From the NCBI GenBank assembly GCA_964554105.1, contig CAZKNF010000039.1, forward strand, positions 1-32,504: a stretch of 32,504 nucleotides of DNA. The letters run 5' to 3'. The notes under the pieces were generated by a model, which was not told the DNA's origin, searched no databases, and saw only the letters and a list, made by a program, of their open reading frames with translations. Within the stretch, counting starts at the first letter, position 1, and each line of letters begins with the position of its first letter. Positions 1-9,700 of this stretch are shown here, in pieces. The translations under genes were made by a program, and so were the position numbers. Origin of the DNA: CAZKNF01 sp964554105. GTDB lineage: Bacteria; Bacteroidota; Rhodothermia; Rhodothermales; VXPQ01.

Positions 1-1
1 G

Positions 2-1816
2 GAGGGGTCATCCGAACTGATACCGACCTGGCGGCTCACGGTCGCGCCTGCCACGGGAGAGGATCCGATCGCACCGCCCGGCGAAGGTGACGAATTTCAT
101 TTGGAGGTCCATTCCGACGAGTTCGCGCTCGACGGCGATCCGGATTCCTGGCAGCGCATGGCGATTCCCATGGTGGAATTGATAGATGAGGCGGCCTACG
201 ACCCCGCATCGTTCAAGTCCGTCGTCTTTACGCACGGCGGCGTCAACTCCGAGGTGCGCACCCTCTGGTTCGACCTGATCACGGCCGAGAAGAACGATGA
301 CGAGACGTTTCTCGAGATGATCCAGCGGGAGACGTTCAAATACTTCTGGGAGGAGGCCAACCCCTCGAATGGTCTCGTAAAGGATCGGAGCACCGAAACG
401 TCCCCTTCGAGCATCGCGGCGGTGGGGTTCGGGCTGTCGGCGATCACCGTGGGAATCGATCGCGAGTGGATCTCCCGAGACCAGGGGCGAGAGCGCGTTC
501 TGACCACCCTGCGCTTTTTCTGGAATGCGCCTCAGGGCGAGCAGCCGGATGCGACCGGCCACAGAGGCTTCTTCTATCATTTCCTCGATATGGAGACGGG
601 CCGCCGCGCGTGGGAATCCGAGCTCTCGACGATCGACTCGGCGCTGCTCCTCGCCGGCGTTCTGCACATGCGTGAGTATTTCGACGGCTCCGGGGACGTC
701 GAGGCCGAAATTCGCTCGCTGGCGGATTCGATATACCAGCGGGTCGACTGGGAATGGATGCAGTTCCGTCATCCAACCAACCCAACGGCGGCGATCAGCC
801 ACGGATGGAGGCCTGAATCCGGATTTCTCGCCCACGACTGGATCGGCTACAACGAAGCGATGATCCTGTACATCCTGGCTCTCGGCTCGCCCACCAATCC
901 CGCGGGCGCCGACGCGTGGGATGCGTGGGTGTCCGGGTACGCAGGGCAGTGGCAGACGCACTACGGATACACCTTTCTGACTTTTCCACCCCTGTTCGGC
1001 CATCAGTATTCGCACGTGTGGATCGACTTCAGGGATCTCCCTGACGCTTACATGCACGAGAAGGGGATCGACTATTTCGAGAACTCGAGGCGAGCCACGC
1101 TGGCGCAGCGTGCGTATCACATGCAGAACCCGGGCGACTATCCAAACTACAGCAGCGACGAATGGGGTCTGACCGCCTCCGATACACCAACCGGCTACCG
1201 TGCACGAGGCGCACCCCCGGCGCAGAACGACGACGGCACGCTGGTTCCAACGGCACCGGGTGGATCCATCGTCTTTACGCCGGAAGAATCGATCGCCGCG
1301 CTGCGGACGATGTTCGACAGGTATGAAGACGATCTGTGGGGGCCGTACGGCTTTCGCGACGCCTACAATGTCGATGAAGGCTGGTTCGACGACGATTACA
1401 TCGGCATCGACCAGGGTCCGATTCTCTTGATGATCGAGAACTTTCGTACCGGGGGTGTCTGGAATGCCATGATGGAGCACGACGCGATTCAGCGGGGACT
1501 CTTGGAGGCCGGATTTGATGGGGCCGCACTGCCGGCGGAGGATGAAACGCCGGGCCTTTCGTTCGATCTCGACGTCTTTCCCAACCCATCCTCACGGACG
1601 ATCCACGTTGCGTACACCCTCGCCGCCGCCGGGCAGATTGAGATCGCAGTGTACGACCTACTCGGGCGCCGTGTCGCTGAGCTGGATCGGGCGTTCAGGG
1701 CATCCGGCCCACAGCGTGCCGAAGTCGACGTTTCCAGGCTCGCGAGCGGGACCTATTTCGTCGTGCTCGAGGCGCCAGGCGGAACGCTTGTGCATCCGAT
1801 TTCGGTGTTGCATTAA
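2..1816 (+). CDS. GH144-type beta-1,2-glucanase (glycoamylase-like domain) with T9SS sorting tail, 5'-truncated
   Basis: The frame is open from base 2, so the true start lies outside the window. About the first 95 visible residues look like the end of a galactose-binding/CBM-like beta-sandwich (pattern IPMVELID...VVFTHGG...LWFDLI). The glycoamylase-like domain (the Pfam family found in GH144 enzymes) runs from about nt 300 to 1520. It has the family motifs KYFWEEANPSNGL, SSIAAVGF, GFFYHFLDMETG, ELSTIDSALLLAGVL, GYNEAMILYILALGSPT and GIDQGPI. The last ~75 residues form a Por/T9SS C-terminal sorting domain (FPNPSS, then YDLLGRRVAEL, then LASGTYFV), so the enzyme is probably exported across the outer membrane. 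GH144 enzymes hydrolyse beta-1,2-glucan. The adjacent GH144 paralogue, ABC importer and GH94 phosphorylase support that substrate. Older annotation would call this 'glucoamylase', which is probably misleading. Endo versus exo action cannot be read from the sequence. Confidence 0.86.
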   Translation, partial: EGSSELIPTWRLTVAPATGEDPIAPPGEGDEFHLEVHSDEFALDGDPDSWQRMAIPMVELIDEAAYDPASFKSVVFTHGGVNSEVRTLWFDLITAEKNDDETFLEMIQRETFKYFWEEANPSNGLVKDRSTETSPSSIAAVGFGLSAITVGIDREWISRDQGRERVLTTLRFFWNAPQGEQPDATGHRGFFYHFLDMETGRRAWESELSTIDSALLLAGVLHMREYFDGSGDVEAEIRSLADSIYQRVDWEWMQFRHPTNPTAAISHGWRPESGFLAHDWIGYNEAMILYILALGSPTNPAGADAWDAWVSGYAGQWQTHYGYTFLTFPPLFGHQYSHVWIDFRDLPDAYMHEKGIDYFENSRRATLAQRAYHMQNPGDYPNYSSDEWGLTASDTPTGYRARGAPPAQNDDGTLVPTAPGGSIVFTPEESIAALRTMFDRYEDDLWGPYGFRDAYNVDEGWFDDDYIGIDQGPILLMIENFRTGGVWNAMMEHDAIQRGLLEAGFDGAALPAEDETPGLSFDLDVFPNPSSRTIHVAYTLAAAGQIEIAVYDLLGRRVAELDRAFRASGPQRAEVDVSRLASGTYFVVLEAPGGTLVHPISVLH

Positions 1817-1885
1817 CGACATAAACAAAGCTTCGGCAATCATATCGATTATCCCGATTCGCTCCCACATCCCGCAAAAAGATCG

Positions 1886-3397
1886 ATGGATAGTAAGATG
1901 AAAGGATCGTCCACCGTTCGCATCGGTCCGGTGCTCGCGTTCGGATGCGTGCTCGCGACAATGGCCATGCTCGCGGCCTGTACGCCGGCCGTTCTGGACC
2001 AGGAAACTGGTGCATCGGGTCCGCAGACATCCGACCGTCCGAGTGGCCATTCACAGCTCGATGCCGACGCGCAGGCGTTCATCGAAGACCTCCAGGAGCG
2101 CACGTTCCGATGGTTCTGGGACGAAACGCCGGCGGATAACGGCCTCACGCCCGATCGCGCGCCGTCGAGACCGTTTTCGAGCATTGCAGCGGTCGGATTC
2201 GCCCTTCCCACCTATGCGGTCGGTGCCGAACGTGGGTTCATCACGCGAGCGGAAGCCGCCGAGCGCACGCTGAACACGCTCAAATTCTTCTGGGATGCAC
2301 CACAGGACACGGCCAGCTCGGGAGCCACGGGATACCGGGGATTTTACTATCACTTCCTCGACATGGAAACGGGCGAACGATTCCAGACGACCGAGCTGTC
2401 GACCATCGACACCGGCCTGCTGATGGCAGGCGTCGTGTTCGCGGGCGAGTACTTCGACCGAGATGAATCGTCCGAGGCCCAGATTCGATCCTACGCGGAT
2501 TCGCTCTTTCGGCGCGTCGAATGGGACTGGTTCGAGCGGGACGACGGACTCATCACGATGGCATGGCGTCCCGAGCAGGGCTTCGGTCCGGCATATTATC
2601 AGGGCTACAATGAGGCGATGTTCCTCTATATCCTCGCGATGGGATCCCCCACTCATCCCATCGATCCTGAAGCCTGGGATTCGTTTACGAGCACATACCG
2701 ATGGGACGAGTTCTACGGCCAGGAGCACGTAAATTTCAGCCCGCTCTTCGGCCATCAATACTCCCATGTTTTCGTCGATTTCAGAGGTATTCAAGACGAG
2801 TACATGTACGAGAAAGGCATCGACTATTTCGAAAATTCGAGGCGTGCGACGGTTGCCCAGCGCGAATACGGAATAGATAATCCGGGTGAATGGCTGGACT
2901 ACAGCGGCGACATCTGGGGCTGGACGGCGAGCGATGGTCCGGCGAATACGTGGGCCGTCATCGACGGCGACAGCGTGCAATTCCACACCTACTGGGCGCG
3001 CGGCGTCAGCGCGGGCGACATCCGAGACGACGGAACGATCGTGCCGACGGCCGCGGGCGGGTCGGTCCCCTTCGCGCCTGAGATCACGATACCTGCTCTT
3101 GAGGCGATGCACGATCGGTACGGCGATCTGCTCTACAATGAGTACGGATTCAGGGACGCGTTCAATCCGACGTATCGGGCCGAATTCGGTGATCCCAACC
3201 GCGGCGTCGTCGATCCCGAACACGGCTGGTTCGACGGCGATCAACTCGGAATCGATCAGGGGCCGATCGTTCTGATGCTCGAGAATTATCGCAGTGAGCT
3301 CATCTGGAGTGTGATGCGCGAATCCGACATCATCGTACGTGGACTGTGCCGCGCGGGGTTTACGGGTGGATGGATCGAGGGAAGATGCGATGAATGA
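1886..3397 (+). CDS. GH144-type beta-1,2-glucanase, lipoprotein
   Basis: A 503-residue protein with a lipoprotein signal: basic N-terminus, hydrophobic stretch, lipobox MLAAC with Cys32 (Cys28 if the in-frame ATG at 1898 is used). The rest is one glycoamylase-like domain that matches the preceding gene motif for motif: RWFWDETPADNGLTPD, SSIAAVGFALPT, GFYYHFLDMETGERF, ELSTIDTGLLMAGV, GYNEAMFLYILAMGSPTHP, LFGHQYSHVFVDFRG, EKGIDYFENSRRAT and GIDQGPIVLM. The two look like tandem paralogues. This copy lacks both the N-terminal CBM-like module and the sorting tail, so it is probably anchored to a membrane facing the periplasm or the surface. A division of labour (surface polymer cutting by the first enzyme, oligomer trimming by this one) is inferred. 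Its stop overlaps the start of the solute-binding protein gene, which implies coupled translation. Confidence 0.87.
   Translation: MDSKMKGSSTVRIGPVLAFGCVLATMAMLAACTPAVLDQETGASGPQTSDRPSGHSQLDADAQAFIEDLQERTFRWFWDETPADNGLTPDRAPSRPFSSIAAVGFALPTYAVGAERGFITRAEAAERTLNTLKFFWDAPQDTASSGATGYRGFYYHFLDMETGERFQTTELSTIDTGLLMAGVVFAGEYFDRDESSEAQIRSYADSLFRRVEWDWFERDDGLITMAWRPEQGFGPAYYQGYNEAMFLYILAMGSPTHPIDPEAWDSFTSTYRWDEFYGQEHVNFSPLFGHQYSHVFVDFRGIQDEYMYEKGIDYFENSRRATVAQREYGIDNPGEWLDYSGDIWGWTASDGPANTWAVIDGDSVQFHTYWARGVSAGDIRDDGTIVPTAAGGSVPFAPEITIPALEAMHDRYGDLLYNEYGFRDAFNPTYRAEFGDPNRGVVDPEHGWFDGDQLGIDQGPIVLMLENYRSELIWSVMRESDIIVRGLCRAGFTGGWIEGRCDE
3377..3384 (+). promoter_or_regulatory. Ribosome binding site GAGGGAAG that fixes the solute-binding protein start
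   Basis: GAGGGAAG lies inside the end of the upstream glucanase gene, 5 nt before ATG 3390. The ATG overlaps the upstream TGA (3395-3397) in the string ATGAATGA. This favours 3390 over an upstream in-frame GTG at 3339 and suggests translational coupling. Confidence 0.6.
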
Positions 3398-4772
3398 GCG
3401 GCGTTACGTAGCGGCGTTAGGTATACCTTCCGAATCTTTGGGGCGGAGACCAGTGCGGCGGGCGGCACGCATCGTGCTCACTGTGCGCTCCCTCCTCATC
3501 GGCGTTTTCGTGCCGCTCCTTCTCCTTACGGGCTGTGGTGCGGCGTCCGAAGAGGTCACGGTGATCGACTTCTGGGGACTGGGGGTCGAGGGCGAGATCG
3601 TTAAACAGCTCGTCCCCGATTTCGAGCGGGAGCATCCCGACATTAGAGTGCGCGTGCAGCAGATCCCGTGGACGGCTGCGCACGAGAAGCTGCTGACCGC
3701 CTATGTCGGCGACGCGACGCCGGATCTGTGCCAGCTCGGCAACACGTGGGTACCGGAGTTCGCCGCTCTGAATGCCCTTGCCTCGCTCGATTCGCTCGCG
3801 CGTTCGTCCGACGTGGTCGATCGAAGCGACTATTTCGAGGGCATCTGGGAGACCAACGTCGTCGAGGAGACCACGTACGGCATCCCCTGGTACGTCGATA
3901 CGCGCCTGCTCTTCTACCGCTCCGACATCCTGGAACAGGCCGGTTACGACGCCATGCCGGGCACGTGGGCGGAATGGCTCGAAGCGATGCAAAGGATCAA
4001 GGAGATCGGCGGCGATAACCGGTGGGCCATCCTCCTACCTACCGATGAATGGCAGCACCCGGTGATGTTCGGCCTCCAAACGGGAGCGTCGCTGCTGACG
4101 GAGGACGGGCTCTACGCCGATTTTAGCTCGCCGGAATTTCGGAAGGCGTTCGAGTTTTACGTGAGTCTGTATGAGAGCGGGGTGGCGCCGGCCGTGGGCC
4201 GCACGCAGGTTTCGAACGTGTATCAGGAGTTCGCACGCGGCTACATGTCGATGTATATCACCGGCCCCTGGAACATCGGCGAATTCGGAAGACACGTTCC
4301 GGCGGACGCCCAGGACGACTGGATGACGGCTGCGATGCCGGGTCCGGGTGGTGATTCTACCGGGGTATCGCTGGCGGGCGGAGCGAGCTTGGTGATCTTC
4401 GAGCGATCGGATCGCAAAGAAGCCGCCTGGAAGTTCATCGAATTCATGTCCAGGCCCGAGCAGCAAATTCGATTTTACGACATTACGGGCAATTTGCCGC
4501 CGCGGTATACGGCGTGGGAGGATTCGGCTCTGGCGCAGAACATCTATGCAGACGCGTTCTACGAGCAGCTCCAGCGGGTCGAGCCGCTGCCGCGCGTGCC
4601 CGAGTGGGAGCGCATCGCCGACAAGGTGTGGGTCTACGCCGAGGCCGCCGTGCTTGGGCGGATGACGATCGACGCCGCCCTCGCCGAGCTCGATCGCGAG
4701 GTCGACGAGATTCTGGAGAAGCGGAGATGGATGGCTGGGAGGACAGATGGAGCATTGAGGAAAGGGACCTAA
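3390..4772 (+). CDS. Sugar ABC transporter solute-binding lipoprotein
   Basis: A 460-residue family 1 extracellular solute-binding protein. The N-terminus is long and Arg-rich, followed by a hydrophobic core and lipobox LLTGC (Cys49). The mature part starts with VTVIDFWGLGVEGEIVKQLVPDFEREHPDI, typical of MalE/UgpB-like proteins, and later has IPWYVDTRLLFYR, the AGGASLVIFERS strand and WKFIEFMSRPEQQ. The start at 3390 is chosen because of a good ribosome binding site and because it overlaps the upstream stop by only a few bases. It sits between the GH144 enzymes and two permeases. By analogy with the characterised Listeria sophoro-oligosaccharide importer, whose binding protein is encoded beside a GH94 phosphorylase, its ligand is probably short beta-1,2-gluco-oligosaccharides. 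The ligand is inferred; the family is clear. Confidence 0.88.
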   Translation: MNERRYVAALGIPSESLGRRPVRRAARIVLTVRSLLIGVFVPLLLLTGCGAASEEVTVIDFWGLGVEGEIVKQLVPDFEREHPDIRVRVQQIPWTAAHEKLLTAYVGDATPDLCQLGNTWVPEFAALNALASLDSLARSSDVVDRSDYFEGIWETNVVEETTYGIPWYVDTRLLFYRSDILEQAGYDAMPGTWAEWLEAMQRIKEIGGDNRWAILLPTDEWQHPVMFGLQTGASLLTEDGLYADFSSPEFRKAFEFYVSLYESGVAPAVGRTQVSNVYQEFARGYMSMYITGPWNIGEFGRHVPADAQDDWMTAAMPGPGGDSTGVSLAGGASLVIFERSDRKEAAWKFIEFMSRPEQQIRFYDITGNLPPRYTAWEDSALAQNIYADAFYEQLQRVEPLPRVPEWERIADKVWVYAEAAVLGRMTIDAALAELDREVDEILEKRRWMAGRTDGALRKGT

Positions 4773-4920
4773 GCGCCGCTACACGTCAGAGCCGCGGAGA
4801 AAGCGGGTGTTGACGAGCTACTTCCGTTCAATCGTCGTGACTTCGCACGAATGCCGCCGAAGCCACCCTGTAAGCTCGTAGTTTCTTGAGACCTGTGGAC
4901 AAATCGCATACGCAGTCGGC

Positions 4921-5886
4921 ATGAGCACCGTAGTCTCAGAGGCGCCGCCTGAACGAATCGCACCACCGGCAGAGCCACCGGCGAAGTCGCCGGATCGATC
5001 CGACGACGTAAGCTCGCGCTCCCGTGCGGCGTACTTTTTCCTGCTGCCCGGCATGCTCGTCCTCCTCGTCTTCTTTTTTCTGCCAATCGCAGCGGCGCTG
5101 CTTCTGAGCCTGACCGACTTCGACATTTACGGCATCGCCGACGCGTCGAACGTGCGGTTCGTCGGCCTGGGCAACTACGTCGAGCTCTTCCAGGATCCAC
5201 TCTTCTGGACGGCCCTGAAGAACACCTTCTACTTCGTCCTCGTGGGTGGTCCGCTTTCGGTCGGGACGTCCCTCGTCGCCGCCCTGCTCCTCGACACAAA
5301 AGGCATCCGCTTCAAAGGATTCTTCCGTTCGGCCTACTTCGCGCCGGTCGTTACGACGCTCGTGGCCGTTGCCGTGGTCTTCCGGTTTCTCTATCACACG
5401 CGTTACGGCCTAGTAAATTACGTACTCGCCTGGTTCGGCGTGGAGCCGGTGAACTGGCTGGGTGATCCGACGTGGGCCATGCCGGCGATCATCCTGCTGG
5501 CCGTCTGGAAAAATTTCGGATTCAATATGATCATCTTCATTGCCGGCCTGCAGAGCATTCCGGAACACCTCCACGAGGCAGCGACGGTGGATGGCGCGAA
5601 TCCGTGGCAGCGGTTCACGACCATCACGCTCCCGATGCTTGCTCCGACGTTCCTCTTCGTCAGCATCATCACTATGATCGGGTATTTCCAGCTGTTCGCC
5701 GAGCCGTACGTGATGACGGAGGGAGGTCCGCTCAACAGTACGCTGAGCGTAGTGCTCTACATGTACCGCGAGGGATTCAAATGGTGGGACATGGGCTACG
5801 CCGCCGCGATCGCCTTCATCCTTTTCATCATCATCCTGATCGGCACGTTGATACAATTAAGGCTGCAGAAAGACCAGGACATCTGA
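4921..5886 (+). CDS. Sugar ABC transporter permease, MalF/UgpA type
   Basis: A 321-residue inner-membrane permease. About 35 polar residues precede the first membrane segment (YFFLLPGMLVLLVFFFLP), and about six membrane segments follow. The cytoplasmic EAA loop, which docks the ATPase, is at residues ~219-241 (EAATVDGANPWQRFTTITLP). Such proteins form the pore with a second permease and take substrate from the binding protein. A 148-nt gap separates it from the solute-binding protein gene; I see no convincing terminator or small gene there. The second permease follows after 24 nt. No ABC ATPase is encoded in the window, so a shared MsmK/MalK-like ATPase elsewhere is expected. Confidence 0.92.
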   Translation: MSTVVSEAPPERIAPPAEPPAKSPDRSDDVSSRSRAAYFFLLPGMLVLLVFFFLPIAAALLLSLTDFDIYGIADASNVRFVGLGNYVELFQDPLFWTALKNTFYFVLVGGPLSVGTSLVAALLLDTKGIRFKGFFRSAYFAPVVTTLVAVAVVFRFLYHTRYGLVNYVLAWFGVEPVNWLGDPTWAMPAIILLAVWKNFGFNMIIFIAGLQSIPEHLHEAATVDGANPWQRFTTITLPMLAPTFLFVSIITMIGYFQLFAEPYVMTEGGPLNSTLSVVLYMYREGFKWWDMGYAAAIAFILFIIILIGTLIQLRLQKDQDI

Positions 5887-5910
5887 GCGAGCATCTTCGC
5901 CCTTTACCAT

Positions 5911-6732
5911 ATGACCTCACGCCTGACCAGATCGCTCGTGTATGGGCTCCTCATCCTCGGCAGCATCGTCACACTGCTGCCGCTCTTGTGGATGGTGAGC
6001 GCCTCGCTGATGCCGACCGGCGAGGCGAGCACATTTCCGCCGTCGCTTTTTCCGAGCAGCGTTACGTTCCAGCACTATCTGGATCTGTTCGGTACGCTGA
6101 ATCTCGGAAGGTACTTTGTCAATAGCGCGCTCATCGCGTCCGCCATCACGCTGATCTCGTTGTTTCTAAATTCGATGGCCGGCTACGCATTCGCGAAATT
6201 TCGATTCAGGGGCCGAAAACCACTATTTCGCTTTTTGATCGGCGGACTCGTCATCCCGGTGCAGATCGCGATGCTTCCGCTTTTCCTCCTGCTCAAGGAG
6301 ATCGGACTCATCAACACGTACTGGGGCGTCGTCGTGCCCGGGATGGCCACGATCTTCGGCATTTTTCTGATCCGTCAATATGCACTTTCTGTTCCGGACG
6401 ACCTGCTCGATGCGGCACGAATGGATGGCGCGACGGAGTGGCGGATCTACTGGTCCGTCGTGCTGCCGCTGTGCAAGCCGATCCTGATCACGCTAGCCAT
6501 TTTCACGTTCATGGCGGCATGGAACGATTTCATGTGGCCGCTCATCGTGCTGAATGATAACGACATGTATACACTGCCGGTGGCACTGGCGAACATGCTC
6601 GGGGAGTACCATCAACAGACGGAGCTGATGCTGGCCGGGGCCGTGATTACGGTTCTCCCGGTGATGGTCGTGTTTGCCGCGCTGCAGCGCTACTATATCG
6701 AAGGCATCATGCTCGGCAGCATGAAGGGCTGA
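5911..6732 (+). CDS. Sugar ABC transporter permease, MalG/UgpE type
   Basis: A 273-residue partner permease. The N-terminal segment SLVYGLLILGSIVTLLPLLWMVSAS is followed by the typical MalG-type sequence NSMAGYAFAKFRFRG and an EAA loop at ~167-187 (DAARMDGATEWRIYWSVVLP). The C-terminus ends in the usual YYIEGIMLGSMKG. It starts at ATG 5911, directly after the MalF-type gene, and the GH94 gene begins 34 nt downstream, so these are probably one transcription unit. With the preceding permease it should form the transmembrane channel for the imported oligosaccharide. Confidence 0.93.
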   Translation: MTSRLTRSLVYGLLILGSIVTLLPLLWMVSASLMPTGEASTFPPSLFPSSVTFQHYLDLFGTLNLGRYFVNSALIASAITLISLFLNSMAGYAFAKFRFRGRKPLFRFLIGGLVIPVQIAMLPLFLLLKEIGLINTYWGVVVPGMATIFGIFLIRQYALSVPDDLLDAARMDGATEWRIYWSVVLPLCKPILITLAIFTFMAAWNDFMWPLIVLNDNDMYTLPVALANMLGEYHQQTELMLAGAVITVLPVMVVFAALQRYYIEGIMLGSMKG

Positions 6733-6766
6733 TCGTATTTCCACCAACACTGTATTGGAACGCGGA

Positions 6767-9700
6767 ATGAATGAGATAGGCGACATTGCCGTTACCAAGG
6801 AATTTCCCGCCGCCGGATTGCTTTCGAACGGCAGGTACCACGTGCTGGTGACCGAGTCGGGGCGCGGATATTCTGCGCTGGGCGATTTCGCGCTCACTAG
6901 ATGGCGGCCCCTGCCGCGGCCGGGCGCCGGAGGTACGTTTCTCTACATTCAAGATCTAGAATCGGCTGCGATCTGGTCGGCGATGCACGAGCCGACACGG
7001 CGTCGCGCCGATCATTATGAGACATGGCTCGGCCCCGGCTGTTTTCACGTACGCCGATCGGACGACGGCATCGAAGTGCACACGGAGGTTCGCGTCGCCC
7101 CGAATGCACCTGCGGAAATTCGGCGCCACACGTTCACGAACCGTTCATCCAGACGACGTCGCCTGCGGATTACCTCGTACGCCGAGCCCGTCATGCAGCG
7201 CAGAGCGGTCGATGCCTCTCATCCGGCGTTTTCGAAGCTGTTCGTCGAGACAGAATTCGTGCCGGAGATCGGGGGCGTGCTTGCTCGCCGTCGTCCGCAG
7301 GATCCGGACGAGCGATTCCCCTTGCTTCTGCATGCGTTCGTGCTCCCCTCAGAGACAGCCCTCGAGGCGCTCGGATCGTCATCCGATTCTGACAAATCGC
7401 CGCCTCCCGACCATGCCGAGTCTGCGGCTGCTCCCGGCGAATCCCCTTCCGACTCTGGCGGCCGGAGAAACGTGTCAGGCATACACTACGAAACCGACCG
7501 TGCCGCATTCATCGGGAGGGGTCGCAACCTGACCGAACCGCTGGCCCTGTCGACCGGCGACGTGCTTGCCGATACGGCCGGGGCCGTGCTTGATCCCGTG
7601 CTCAGCGTGCAGACCGAAATTGTGCTCGAGCCGGGTCAGGAGAAGGAATTGATTTTTGTATCGGCAGCCGGATACTCGAAAGAAGAAGTCATCGGCGCCG
7701 CCGCACGGTTTCGAGGCGCTATGACCAGAGCAGAAGCATTTCTGGAGGCGGGACTGCGTGATCAGCAGGCTCGCGATAAATTCAGCCTTGGACCTAAGAA
7801 CGCCGATCGATACCACCGACTGGGTGCCGCGATTCTTGGCGGAGATACGGATCTGAGACTTCCGCCGGCTGCGTCGGTGCGAGAATCAGGAGAGGTTACG
7901 TCGCTACAGTCGCTTAGCATGGATTCAACACGGCCGCTGGTGCTGGGCCGCGTTGCCGACGAGGACGAGTTGGCCGTCGCCCGGCTGCTTTTGAAGGCGC
8001 GCGATTACTGGCACACGCTGGGTTTTCGGACACGGGTGGTCCTGCTAAATGACAAATCGGGCTCGGAGGCGGACGAGCTCCAGAGGAGGCTGAAGGACGT
8101 GATCGCGAAGTCATCAGGTGGTCACGACAATGTCGTACTTCGTCACTCCGATTCACTCGACGACGACCTGCAACGAACGATCCAGAGCCGTGCGCGGCTG
8201 GTGGTGAACGGTGATCGCGTCGCGCTGCTTCGTGTGCCGGCATCGGACGACGATCTGTCTTCGGAGAACGAGACGTCGCTGGAAAATGATGTTCCGTTGA
8301 AGAACGAGCCGCCGCTGAACGAGCCGCCGTCGACCCAGACGCCGACGGCAGGATTGGCAGAGCCCAGAGACGTGAATGGATCGAATGCCGCCGCGTCGCC
8401 TGCGAAGATGCCGCAGATGCCCGCCTTTTTCGACGCAGACGCATTGCAGATGTACAACGGGTTTGGCGGCTTCTCCGAAGACGGCTCCGAGTACGTCATC
8501 CACGTGCTCCCGACAGCCGACGGACACTTGCGCCTGCCGCCGATGCCGTGGGTGAATGTCGTGGCGAATGAGGCCGGCGGATTCCTCGTTTCGGAATTGG
8601 GATCGGGATATACGTGGCATGAGAACAGTCGCGAGAATCGGCTGACGCCATGGTCCAATGACCCCGTTCTCGATCCTGCCGGCGAGGCGCTGTACATACG
8701 GGATGAAGAGTCGGGTGACGTGTGGTCGCCGACGCCCGGACCCGCGCCGTCCGGTGCGCCGGTCGAAGTCCGCCACGGGATAGGATACACGTCATTCAGA
8801 CAGTCCTCATGGGGACTCGATCAGCGGGTGACCATGTTCATGCCGAAATCCGATCCGGTAAAGATTATTCGTCTGGATGTGACTAACACGGGTTCGGGGC
8901 CTCGCCACCTCACTCTTGCCTCGCTCGCTCGATGGGTCCTCGGTCCATCCGACGAATCCGCGGGGTTCGTCGTGACAGCATATGACGAGGAGTCCGGCGC
9001 CCTTACGGCGACGAATCCACATAATGAGCCGTATCAAGAGCTCACCGCCTTCGCAGCGCTCCTTTCGGATGGGGATATCGAGGAAGCCTCGCATACCGGT
9101 TCGTGCCGGAGTTTTCTCGGCGAAAACGGCGATCCAGCGAATCCCGCAGGCCTGGGGGGAGGGCTGGACGGGCGTACGGGCGCCGGTCTCGATCCGTGTG
9201 GCGCGTGCGCGGTACGCCTGCGTGTCGATCCGGGCGAGTCGCGGAGCTTCTTCTCGCTGCTGGGTCAGGTGCGCGATAGCGAAGACATCCCCGATATCAC
9301 TGAGCGCTACGGGAGCGCCGCCGGAGCATCGAACGCGCTTGACGAGGTGAGGTCGATCTGGGCCGATATCACATCTCGGATCCAGATCAGTACGCCGTCA
9401 CCCGAGATCGACCTGATGGTGAACGGTTGGCTGCCGTATCAGAATTTGAGCTGCCGGCTTCTGGGGCGTTCGGCCTTTTATCAGTCGGGCGGAGCGTACG
9501 GGTTCCGGGATCAGCTTCAAGATGCGGCCGCCTTTTCGACGACGTCGCCACGGCTGGTTCATGACCAGATTCTGCTGCACGCCGCGCATCAGTTCGAGGA
9601 AGGAGACGTGATGCACTGGTGGCATCCGCCCCGCAGCCGCGGCATTCGGACGCGATTCTCCGACGATTTGCTCTGGCTTCCGTATGTCGTGCTGGACTAT

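Noticed and set aside
8..1480. 490-residue open frame on the minus strand opposite the first glucanase
   Set aside because: Its sequence is Arg-rich with no recognisable domain and lies wholly opposite a clear GH144-type domain; long antisense frames are common in this base composition.
2051..3244. 397-residue minus-strand open frame opposite the second glucanase
   Set aside because: Same type of antisense shadow, resembling the one opposite the paralogous gene, which explains why both look alike.
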